64,000 bases of DNA, from assembly GCA_000727475.1 (NCBI GenBank), contig KL647294.1, positions 4,066,284 through 4,130,283 on the forward strand, written 5' to 3'. A model generated the notes under the pieces. It did not search any database and was not told where the DNA came from. It worked only from the letters and a program-made list of their open reading frames with translations. The DNA comes from Sarcocystis neurona. Lineage: Eukaryota > Apicomplexa > Conoidasida > Eucoccidiorida > Sarcocystidae. Position numbers and translations under genes: made by a program. Within the stretch, counting starts at the first letter, position 1. The number at the start of each line of letters is the position of its first letter. Of this stretch, positions 1-11,900 are shown one piece after another.

Positions 1-542
1 ATGTGACCCTTGCACTTAGTAACACGAGGATCTGCCGGACTACGACCGTGTGTTATGCATGTGTGTATCTGCGTGTACATGGGTATCTTGTTATATATGA
101 GAACGTGCAATCATATATATCGATACGTGTGGTGTCCTGTGGTTCTGTGTATGTGTATGTCTAAATACTTTGTGCATATGCAGATTTCGCGGTCTTTTTG
201 TACATCTCGAGAAAACTCTCCAGCACGTAGTTAAGCCTTCACAACACAGTGTGTAGTACGCGTCGCCTCTTCGTCTTTCACTCTGACAAACAAGTAAAAG
301 TGTACACACGAGATGCACTCACGCGCGCTAACGTTTAAATATCGCTCTTAAGGGGCTTACAGATACAAGTGACAAGGTCTGCACACACGGACATCTGTAG
401 ATTAATCTCTCTTTCTCTATTCTTGTACAGGACTACTATCTACACATATATATATAAGGAGGAAGTACACGAACAATCACGTGAGTCTTAGAGTGAGCTT
501 TTATGCTCCATAAAAACTACGTATCCGCGCACTGGCGACGCA

Positions 543-690
543 TTGTGTGTAGAGCACTACTTTACAAACGTATGGAGAAAACAAGTTAAAACATTTGATG
601 GGAAAATAAATTCACCGTGTGTATAGAACGCTACTTTTCAAACGTGTGGGGAAAACCAACTAAAACATAGACCAATTAGTACGAAAATAT
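543..690. repeat. decayed 74-bp tandem duplication
   Basis: Two diverged copies with a period of about 74 bp. Both contain a GTGTGTA(T)AGA start, a CTACTTTnCAAACG core and a GAAAAC...TAAAACAT end (shared core CAAACG at 565 and 639). A third partial copy (ATATTTGACGGGC) may follow. No coding signal is evident. The surrounding 1-2982 holds only short shadow reading frames and no gene I can support. Confidence 0.6.
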
Positions 691-1060
691 TTGACGGGCA
701 ATTCGATCTACCGCAGGGATTCACGTAGACTCCCCAATTCCCACGCCTCCACGTTCTGTATTCAAAAGATTCCTCACTCAAATGCGAGTGTCACCACAGT
801 GGAAGAGAACTTTGACCTTGTAAACGATTACGAAAACAGCGATAGAACTCAGCACTGCGAGACTGCGGCAAAACAAAAAGGTGTTCCTGCACTTTCTTCC
901 AGAACAGCGGTACACGCGCTGCGTCGACCCGTCATGCCATACGAAGAAGTAAACACGTGAACTTCTCGCAGTCATGGAGAAGTTTGCAGGGTATACTCTT
1001 ACAAATAACCGTGCAGATTCAAGTGGGATTTTCAGCCTTCCAGCCAGAATTTTGCATCTA

Positions 1061-1248
1061 GAAGGGAACAACTTGTAAAACGTGAGGTGGAACCCCGCTG
1101 TTTCTACGGGACACGGTCTAAATGGTGGATCGAGGTTCCACTCGCTGAAGTACAGAAGGGAACAACATGCTAACGTGAGGCAAAACACTCCTTCTACCGG
1201 ACAACGTGTCAATGGTGGAATGAGGTTCTGCTCGTTGATCTACAAGTT
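1061..1248. repeat. decayed 94-bp tandem duplication
   Basis: Two copies with period 94 bp, each starting GAAGGGAACAAC (1061 and 1155) and sharing AACGTGAGG, a CGG/CGGAC segment, AATGGTGGA and GAGGTTC. The copies are well diverged, so this is an old duplication. No function is inferred. Confidence 0.6.
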
Positions 1249-2982
1249 TCACGTGTGAGATGAGGCTGAGTTTACTTCAGCATGATCTACTTGCGCTGCT
1301 TCGAATCCCCATCGTCGGCCACACTGCAGGTGTCAAAACGCAAACGACATTTCACTTCTACGAGCGCTATCACACACGCTACAACTGACCTTTTAAAGCG
1401 GTTGTGAAGGCATGCTACGAGTAAAGGACTTTTTGTGTTGTCTCTTTGATCCGGGGAGACCTGTGTACCCGCAACGTGTAATAGCATCGCGCATGCACAT
1501 ACTGGGAAAGCCGTATTGCATGTTTTTTTGCTTTTTCTGCGGGAGGAGCAGGTACACGAGTAATCGTGTCTCACAAATGCGGAACAGAAGTGAAATACCA
1601 CGTGCTTGCTCTTCCATTTCTCCTCTCCAGTGGTACTGAGTTCGTGAGGATCGCCTGCTTGTCTACGCAAGGTAGGGGAGTACTTCGCATGCTTCTTGAT
1701 TATAGCAGCAGCGGGCACACAGCGCACGAGTATCACTCTGTTCTGTAGGAAACTGTTCTTTCTCCTGCAAATCCAGCAAAAACTGGCCAGAGCCGCAGCA
1801 GCACCCGCTGCGGCAACACCACCACCAGTAGCGGCCACGGCAACAGCGGCGGTCACCGCGACAACAGGTTAGGCGGGCGACACACCAACACCACAGAGGG
1901 CGGTGAGAAGACATTGAAGAAGAGGAAGAAGAAGCACAAAAAGAGTACTCCAACGACGAAGGACGGGAAAAGGCCAATTCCTCTCTTCCACGGATAGAAA
2001 GAGTCAACAGAAGTCGGACATCAGTGCTGCCGGAGATTGCGATGACCCTACGCGCCTTTGCACGACGTCTTTCTAGCAGTAGAGCACTGGGACCTGCAGG
2101 TAAACTTCCTGTAAATTCTCATGACGCGCTGCTTTCCGTTTCACACCTGCATGCTTCCTACGCATCTGCGTGGTTGTTCTTCTTCGGCCAAGAACTTTGC
2201 CAGCGCGGGTCGCCGGTGTGGCACTTGCCGGGTTCCCGTCAGCTGTGTCTGTCCCTGTCTCACCTGCCGTGTTCCTGCATCTGTCGTTTTCCGCTGCCCG
2301 TCGTCTTCCACTCACGTACTTTTCGTCTACCTTTCGTTCTTATCTAGGGCTTTCGGCAATATCATGCTCTCTCTTTATGTAAGTTGTAGCTACGTATACA
2401 TCTACATACCGCCACCCTATACATCTACGTAAATATGTATGCGTATGTACAGTCTACACGACCCTGTACGTACTATCTCTCTCTGGCTTCTATTATAAAG
2501 TCATCTTGTGTGTGTATCTGCCCACCTATGACCGTGACTGCGCGAACATACGTGTGTCTGGCGATCTTGTGTATTTTGCAACGGTCCTATGCAGTCATGT
2601 CACTTCCCTTCGTCGTGATGTATATCCCTTCTGCTGCGTCCGTGTTACCACGTGAGTAAGGGAAAAAAGGTGCGTTAGCTCCCTTTTGTCCTGTCGTATC
2701 TTTTCTGCTACATCTGTGTTTCCGCAGGCTTTTCTTGCATAAAAAAGACTTCTGTGTTCATCTGTTCGGTTCTAGGCTCTCTTCTGCTTCCTGGCGCTCT
2801 TGCTCTCCGTCTCCCTTGCACCCGCGCGGCCTGCGTTTGCCAACTCATTTTCACCGTGCTTCCTCCTCCCGACTGATTTTCTCCTGCAGCTCCGGCCCTT
2901 GCTGGGAACAAAGAAGAAGAAGAAGCAGCGGAGCGCGACGACAAAACTTCTCCTCTTCTCTGGCATTGCCTTGTGCAGCAAC

Positions 2983-5900
2983 ATGGCGCCGTCTTCGGAG
3001 GAACGCGGCGCCGTCCCCCCCCCTGCAGCAGCAGGCGCGGCGACGTTGAACAGCAGCTGCAGGACCAACGCTGAGAGCAGCACGAGTCAGTCCTCTTTTT
3101 CTTCATCTTCTTCTCCTCCCCGTCCTCCGCCTTCTTCTTCGTCTTCCGCGTACAGACCCGGATCTTCTCCGTCTGCATCCCCTTCTCCTCCTCCACCGCC
3201 GCGCGCCTCTTCTTTGCCGGTTTTTCCGCCTGGCCGTCCGGTGTGTTACTACGAATTGCTCGACGTTTCGACCAGCAGCACAACAGAAGAAATTAAAAGA
3301 GCGTTCAGACAACGCGCGTTGCTCCTGCATCCCGACAAAAATCGCGATAATGTGGAAGCAGCAACACGCCTCTTCCAGCAGTTGCAGGAGGCGTACGTTT
3401 GCCTTACGAATCCTCAGGTGCGTACACATATCGATTTATATCTTCCCTTCCTTCCTCCTTTTTCTACGTTTTCTCTCTTGCCGTCGTCGAGTCCATACGT
3501 CTCTCCCTCGCCACCGATATACATATACGCATATACATGTGTACACGTACATGTTTGTGGACAGGAAGAGGGAGAGGGGAGTTCTTCTAGTGGAGTTTAT
3601 ATAAACTCGTGAACGATATCATTTATATATGATATTTCTACATCTGTGGATCTCTCTTTTTGTCGTATGCTGTTGTCGACCGTCTGCCGTCTCCTTGTGC
3701 GTCTCCCTGTCTCGCCCGCGCGTGGACTTTTGCCTACACGTGTCCCCCGGTAGAAACCGAACATTCGTTCCACACCATATGTGCCTCTCAAAATTAATTG
3801 TGTGTGCCTTTATAGTTGTTAGTGTATGGGCAAGTATATCTCCAGCGGGACTTTCCATGCATATACATCTGTCCATATGGAAACACATACATATATAGTA
3901 TAGGGGAACTGTCTGAGCATATACACCTCTCTACATGAAGACACTTATGCGTCAAGGAGTGTTGGTGCATGCTTGGCCGTCGAGAGAAAGGTCTCCGCCG
4001 TGTGAAAAGGAAAAAAGAGGGCATCGAAGAGGTACGTTTTGTTACGTCGTGTGTCTGCAGCCAGAGAGAGAAAGAGAGAGGCCCGGAAGAGTTGTCTCTG
4101 TAGACTTCTCCGGTCTGGGACTAAGGCACGGTAGAAAACAGAAGGATTAGTAGTCGTCTCTTTTTCTCTTCTTCTTTTCGTCTTCTAAATCTGCCTCCCG
4201 CTCCGCTGGTCCCTCTCTCTTTCGCTCTCCGTATATATATATATATATATGTATGTGTATATGTATACATACGTATGCGTACACACGTGGACAGTGACAC
4301 ACGTATGTGTACTGCAGCAATGAATATAAAATGGCGCTGCTTGTTCATCTACAGCGTCGATGTATCTGGCCGACATTGGCAGATCGCGGACCTACGAATC
4401 TCCACATATAGATGTATATACCTAGATGTACTCCAATACATGTATATGAAGATATGTATGAACGGTGACATACATGTGTATATTCGTGCGGGAGCAGCTT
4501 TACAGGGCTATATCTTAGAGAAGAAATCGTTCAAATTTACGCGTGTCGGCATTCGTAGATAGATAAAAATGTCTGTGCGCGTGACTACGCGTGGAGGAGT
4601 GTGTCGCCGTCATTTCTCCGCGTCTGGGAAATTCTCGGAGGACGGCCGCAGGTCAAAGTCGTACGTAGCAAACTTTCCTCGAAAGCGAGTCTGCGTGGCC
4701 CTCTGTACGTATGTGGATTATATATATATGAATCACAGAGAGATACGAATGTATTCGTAACGGGGGGCGCCATACATCTCTATGTGTATGGACTTCAGTG
4801 GGTGACAGCCAGTCATCCGTATAGCCTTCCTCTCTATATATGTGTGTATATGTGCGCGTAGCAAATCTGTAGTTATTCATACAGTATTGTCCGTATATGT
4901 GTGTATATGTGCGCGTAGCAAATCTGTAGTTATTCATACAGTATTGTCCGTATATGTGTGTATATGTGCGCGTAGCAAATCTGTAGTTATTCATACAGTA
5001 TTGTCCGTATATGTGTGTATATGTGCGCGTAGCAAATCTGTAGTTATTCATACAGTATTGTCCACATATATGTGTATATATGTGTGTATGTGATGTATGG
5101 ATTTGCATGGTGGTGGGTTTGTGTATACGATTCCCCTTCACATTAGGGACGATCACGAGCATTTTTGTATGTGTCTCTCTGCCGCTGGCTATATTTGTCA
5201 ATTTCTCTCCGTCTGCGTCAATGCGTGTCTGTCTCTCTGTCTCGTCTCTCTCTCTGTCTTTCTCTGTCTCTGTGTCTATCTGTCTCTCGCTCGATCCGCC
5301 TCCGTGTCTCGCTGTCTGTCTCCGTCTACCTCTCCTCCTCTCTCTGTGCCTTTCTGTGTGCCCCGTCTCTCTTCTTCGCTCTCTACCAAATGGCTCTCCG
5401 TCTCCCTCTCCGTGTGTGTCTCCCTACGTCTGTCTCTCTGTCTCTCTCTTTCTCTGGCTCGCTAAGTGACTCGGTCAATCTGGCTGCGTGTCTCTGGCTG
5501 TGGCTATCTCTCTCTGTGTCTCTATCTCTGTGTCTCTCCGTCTCCCTCTGTCTCTGCTGCCTGTGTCTCTATCTTCCCTGTTTCTGTCCGCCTATCTACC
5601 TATTTCTGTCCACCAGTCTCTATGTCTGCCTGTCTGTCTATATCTTTCTCTGTCTATTTCTCTCCGTCTCCGTCTCCGTCTCTCTGTACACATGTCTCCC
5701 TCTGTGTGTTTGACCCTGCGTCTCCCTGTCTCTTCCCCTGTGTCTGTTTGTCTAGGTCTCTCTGTCTGTCTACCTCTGTCCCTATATCTCCCCCTTCATG
5801 TAAATGTGTCTTTGTGTATATCTCCTTCTCTGTGCATATCTCTGTCCCGCCCTGTCTATCCCCCTCTCCAAGTCTCTCCGTGTCTGTACCTCTCTGTTTC

Positions 5901-8900
5901 GCTTCTCCGTCTCTGTGTCTCTCTCTGTCCACCTCTCATCATCTGTCTCTCTCTATTTTCCTGTCTCTGTGTCTGTATCCATCTGTTCCTCTTCCTCTGT
6001 ATATCCGTTTCTCTCTGTATCTGTCTCTCTGTCTATATCTTCGTGTGTCTATTCTCTCTGGCTGCCTTCCTCTGTGTCTGTATCTCTCTCTGTGTCTACG
6101 TCTGTCTCTCTCTCTGTGTATATCTCTTTGACTTCGTGTGTCCCTGTGTCTGGGACTCTTTCTCTGTGTGTGTGGACCTCGTCCCGCTGTTGGCCCGACT
6201 TTTGATTTGTACCTTCGCAGAAAAGTTGTCAACAGATACCTGCATGCGTTCCGTCGTCGAGGGATTTTTTCCACCTAAAAATTGCGGGTATATGTCTGCA
6301 TGCGTTTTTCCACCGTCGATCAACGCTCCGACTGTTTTTTGCGTGACGCAGGAACGCGCGTGGTACGATGCGAACCGGCAGCGGATCCTCGGACGGCGAG
6401 GACGAGGCGGTGCTGCGGCGGGGCAGCAGCAACCGGAGGAAGAAGACGAAGAAGGCGCCGACGGCGGGGAAGCAGGGCTGGGGACTTCTGTCCCACTTTT
6501 TCGTTTCTTTTCTCCTTCCTGCTTCACCAGCTACCGAGAAGAAGAAGACGAAAACTTCTGGACTGTGTATGGCGCGGTCTTCGAGGCCCTCGACGCTGAG
6601 GAGTCTGCTGCCCGCAGGCGCATGCAGCAGCAGCAGCAGGAGCAAGAGAAAAACTACAGAGAGCAAAGCAGCTCCTCGTCTGCGATAACTCGCGAGACGG
6701 CAGCAACAAAAACCGCGACAGCAACCGGAAGGCGAGGAAGGGGAGGAGAAGGCGGAGAAGGAGAAGAAGAAGGTGCCGCAAGAGCGGCCGCAGCAACAGC
6801 AGCAGAACGCAATAGAGAAGATGAAGAGGAAGCAACGAACACCAGGACGGACGCTCTGCAGGCGCAACAGGTCTGTGTGTACTGCTGCTGCTCTCTTCCC
6901 GTCCCTGTTGCTCTTCAACTTGTGTGAATATATCTACGTATATGTGGAGAAGTGTGGGGCACGCATACATAGATATTTGTACAGCTGAATAGTAGGGAAG
7001 GCGCATATCTATGCGTACTCTTAAAGAGAAAAACAGAGGCAGGTAAATGAATATACACACACGAATATATATGTATATGTATACATATATGTATATATAT
7101 ATCTGTGTATGTTCGTTCACCTGCCTCTGTATGTGTATATGCGTGTGTATGTGTGTGTATGTGCCTGTGTCTGAGTGCGTATACCTACGTGCTGGCGTAC
7201 GTCTATCTGTAACTCTTCATATATATATATATGTGTATGTATTTCCCTGTATATGCAATTGTCTGTATACATATCTGTCTTCCCAATATAAATATATATA
7301 TATATATGTACGCTTTAAGTTAAGTACCTAAACATGTGTATGTATCCAACGTAGATATATGTATGTATATACATACATCTAGAAATACAGGCGTATGTAC
7401 CTGAACATGGGTACGTGTTCATACGCAGAATTACACATACATACATATATATATATATGTATATATATGTGAAGACGTGTATATATGTAGATGTATGTGA
7501 TGGTAGGTGTGTACATGCATGCATGTGTATGTGCTGTTGTACGCTGACAGAGGAAAAGCTGGTGAGAGACGTTGTTTATGTGTCCCCTCACTTTTTTGTG
7601 AAGGAACTGCAGTCATGTACTTTCATATATATGTGTGTGTCTATGTAGTTGCCTTTCTTCTAGGAAGGAGTGTTTTTGTATGTACTTTTGCCGTCTGTTT
7701 TTACACCGTCTCTCCGCTGCTGTCTCGTGCCCGCAGACGTAGCGACATGAACTGCCTCTCCTGCTCAATCCCCTCCTGCTCGCTCCCCGCCTGCCCTCCC
7801 GCTGCTGCTTCTCTTGGGTCTACGTGACGTACCCACCTCTGCTGCTGCGACGTCTGCTGCTGCTACTGCTGCTGCAACTGCATTTGCTGCTGCTGGTACA
7901 TCTGCTGCTGTTGTATATGTGACTGCATCAGTGTCTGTCGCTGCCGCTGCTTTTGCTGCTGCCACCACGTGCTGCTTCCGTTTCTGCTGCTGCTGCTACG
8001 TCTGCTGCTGCCGTTTCTGCTGTCGTCGCCTCTGCAGCTGTGTAGGTGTTGCTGCTGTATTTGTTGCCGTTATACTTGCTGGTGTTGCATCTGCTGCGGA
8101 GACGCTTTTTGCCGTTGAATTTCTGCCGTCGCCTTTTCCGCTGCCGACGTACCAGCCGCGCTGCTGTCTTGCAAATTCCTCTTCCTGCTGCAGCGGCTTG
8201 GCGCACTCTCTTGCGGCTGCTGCTGCTTCTGTGTGTCTTCGCTGCTGCACTTCGCCGCCAGTGCGGAAGTAGGGCTGCTGCATCTCTTCTTTTCCTCCGC
8301 AGTCCCCTGCTGCTGCTGCTGCTCCTCCACGTCGACCGCCGCTTGCTGCTGCTGCTGGCGCTGCTTTTGCGACTGCTGTCGCCGATCCCTCCTCTTCGTC
8401 GTCCACTGCTGCCACTGGTGTTGGGTTGCTGCACTTTTTCTCGCCCTCTTCATGTGTCTCTTTTCGTCTCCTTCGTTCTCTGGGTGTTTGTCGACTCTCT
8501 TCGTCCTCTCCTTCCCTTCTCCGTTTTCCTTTCCTTCTGCACTCCTGGGCGTTGCTGAGCCGTTCCTAGTGTGACGGACGCGCTCGTGCGGCTGCTGCTG
8601 TGGTGCAGCAGCAACAAGGCGAGCCAGGCGGAGAAAGAGAAGGCGAGAAGAACAGAAGAAGAGAAAAGACGAAGAAGAAACAAGCAGGGGAGAGAAACGA
8701 CGGGGACGAGGAAGAGGAAGACGAAGATGAGGAGACGCAGGAAGCGCCGAGGCTGGGAGGCCCAAATACTTCCTGGAAGGATGTCTCTGCCTTCTACTCC
8801 TTCTGGTCGCACTTCTCCACGTGCAAGTCGTTTCTCTTCGCCAGCGAGTGGCGCATTTCTGCTGCAGATCCTCGCCCGCAACGCAGGAGCATGCAACGCG

Positions 8901-11900
8901 AGAACGAGAAGCTTCAGAAGGAGAAGAAGAGGAAATTCGTTGAAACCGTGAGAAAACTCGTCGAAATTGTCAAACGAAGAGATCCCCGCTGGCAACACAG
9001 ACAAAAGCAAGTCGTAAGTTGGCCCACGTTCTCCGCTGTTCTCTTCTGTAGTCTCCACGCATGCGCTCTCTCTTCTTCTCTCTCCAAATTCGTACGTCTG
9101 TGTGCTGGGGGCCACACACATACATATTGACGAAATAGATATAGGCAGTTAAGAGTGCTGTGGTGGTATTCGTATACCTATCTATACGTATATATGAACT
9201 CTGCGTCTGTGTGTATGTTTTGTGCCGTCTGTATTCACGGTCTACATCAAGGCGTACGTCCGTTCTCCTGACCTTCTCAAAGTGGAGATACTTCTTCTCT
9301 CTATACATACACATCTCGGGGGGAAAATTCTCACACATACGTGTGTATACATATATGTTCATGCTGTGGGTTCCATACGTATGTATATATGTATGTGTGT
9401 ATGGTTGAGTTTCCACACATACATATCATAGGGAGATAGGGAAGCGTCGTGTGGTCGTCCTCGTACATGCACTTACATACATCTCTCTATATTTCGTATA
9501 TGTGTGTGGACCAATGTATTTGTAAAGCAGTTGAGGCGTCTCCGTCTCCGTCTCTGTCTCCGTCGCCGTCGCCGTCTCCGTCTCTCTGTGTATGTGTATA
9601 TGTACGTCACTGCGTGATATGGGAGGAAGCCGGGCGGGTCTTCTCTTCGGTTTGAAGCTGCGGCGTCGTTTCTTCGGTGCGTCGCGGAGGGGGGCATTTG
9701 TGTGTGTGTGTGTGTGTGTGGTCGGGGGTCGCTGCCGGTGGTTTCTGCGGCACGGGAGGAAGCGTGTAGAGAGAGGAGACGAGCAGCAGCGAGACAGAAG
9801 AGAGACGTGGCGCGGCGTGTGTGCGTGTGCGTGCGTGCGTGCGCGGAAGAAATGTCCCCCGTATGTCGCTCCCTTTCTTTCGCTGTTGCCGCGTGATGCA
9901 AGCAGAGAGAGACAGACAGAGAAGGAGGGGAAAAAAGAGAGGAAGAGAGAACGGAGCAGGAGAGAAAAAGAGAGACAGAAAGTTCTCCTCCTCGACGATA
10001 GGGCGCTGAGGTAAATTGGTCTCTTCCGCTCGTTTCACGGGGGGGGCGGGACCCCACACATACAGAGAGCGAGAGACGGGGAAGGGAGGCGCGCAGCACG
10101 GACGCAGCGCGAGGCGAGACGGAGACGGCGCAGCGGGGAGACACACACGCAGAGAAACAGGGAGACAGCGAGCCACCGATAGGCAGACAGACGCGAGGCT
10201 GCGACAGACCACACATTCACGGCGTCTTCATCGAGAGACGAGACTGCCAGCTTCCCCACCGAAGGAGATGTGTGCTTCGGTGGCGCGCCTTCTTCCGCCC
10301 CCTTTCGCTGGCTTTCTTTCTGCACACTGCGTCGAAGTCGCCAACATACACGTGTATATGCGGCTGCTCCTGGGGACGAAGTCAGTGCTGCGTGCATGCA
10401 TTTGTGTAGTCGCAGGGGGGGCTGATGCAGTGGTATGTGTCGACGTGCTTCTCTTCGCTGTGTTTACCGGGTGTGCTACGGTAGGATGCATGCACTTAGG
10501 TGAGTGTGTGAGGATGGGAGTATGGGTGACACAGGTATAGATATACGGAGGAAGATAGATTTTCGACGCAGGTACAGGAGTTCCACTACTGTCTTGATAT
10601 GGTAGGTAGGTACAGGAGTTCTTCTACTGTCTTGATATGGATAATGCTAGTGTATACACATAGGAAGGTAAATGTGTGAACTTCTGGGTGTATCGATAAA
10701 TAGTGTGTATAGAGGTACTTGTGTAGGAACAAGTGTGTGAATGTGTGTGTATCTCCTGTTAACACGTTGAACACATTTGCTGGTGCAAGAAAAGGTATGC
10801 GTAACAGCGAAAATACGTGGAGAGACACGTCCACAGGGGAGATGAGAGGAGGGGGGGGGAGACACACAGAGACGCCGAGAGAAACAGCAGCAGAGAGACA
10901 GGGAGACGGAGAAACCCCCGAAGAACAGAGACGGAGAGAGAGAGAAAACACTTTCGTGTGTGTATGTGTGTGGTGGGGTGCAGCTTGCTGAACGGGCGGA
11001 GGCGCAGCGGAAGCAGCAGGAGGAGAAGGAGCGGCAGAAGCTGCTGCTGCAGGAACAGCGCCGACAGCACCGGGAGCAGCAGGAGTTACTTTGGGTGCAG
11101 ATGAAGGAAGAGAAGGCGAGACTGAAGAGAGAAGGCTACACGTTTGCTGCTGACAGCAGCAGCGAAGAGGAGGAGGATGAAGAAGAAACCGAAGACGACG
11201 AAGAAGACGAGGAAGACGACGAGGAGGAGGAGACAGCAGGAGACGAAGAGACGGGAGAAGACGAAAAAGAGACGGAGGAGGAGGAAGACGAAGAAGAGAC
11301 GGAGAAGGAGGAGGGGAAGCGCAAAGCGACGGAGAAAAAAGAAAAGAGAAAGGAGGCTGAAGATGATGAAGACGAGGACTGGGGATTCGTGGAAGTCCTG
11401 CACGAGGAGGAGAAGAAGAAGACGGGCGAAAGGAGGGGCGCGCCGGCGAGAGGACAGAGTGAAGTGTCACAGGGGAAGAGGAAGAAAAAAGACGAAGAAA
11501 AGAAGGCCATGACCTCGAGAAGAGACGCAGCGAAAGCAGAGGCAGCAACAGCGAAAGCAGCGGGACCGGGAGAAAGGAGACCCGAGGAGAAGGGAGAGTC
11601 TTCACTGAAGGAAACAACAGCAAAGAAGAGAATCGAGGGGAAGGGGAAGAAGAGTCGGGTGAAGCCGGAGATATTCCTTTGTGCGGACTGCCGGAAGACG
11701 TTCAAGTCTGCGCAGCAGCAGCAGGCGCACGAGCGATCGAAGAAGCACCAGCAGAGGGTCCGGGAGCTGCAGCAGCGGCCGGAAGAAGAAGCAGCAGCAG
11801 TTCCGGGAGAGAAAAAGGCAGGGAAGAAACAGAGGGAAGTGCGCAAGCGGCAGGAAGAGACCGAAGAAGAGGAGCAGCAGAAAGTCTGCGGGGAAGAGGG

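Larger units (their letters stand above)
3418..6351 (+). other. intron 1 of the DNAJC21-like gene
   Basis: A 2.9 kb intron, GTGCGT...GACGCAG. It contains (TA)n microsatellites around 4230-4260, the 57-bp minisatellite (4836-5066) and about 1 kb of TCTCTG-type pyrimidine repeat (5200-6180). No conserved coding block is seen inside; the long pyrimidine frame is low-complexity only. Confidence 0.85.

Noticed and set aside
1289..1300. TTCGAATCC, like a tRNA T-arm
   Set aside because: No acceptor stem, D-arm or anticodon arm can be placed around it on either strand.
4836..5066. CRISPR-like regular repeat
   Set aside because: Units are contiguous 57-bp tandem copies without unique spacers, in a eukaryotic intron.
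5488..6927. 479-codon open frame on the + strand
   Set aside because: Most of it is the TCTCTG repeat translated as Ser/Leu/Cys/Val. Only the part from 6352 to 6870 is real, as exon 2 of the J-protein gene.
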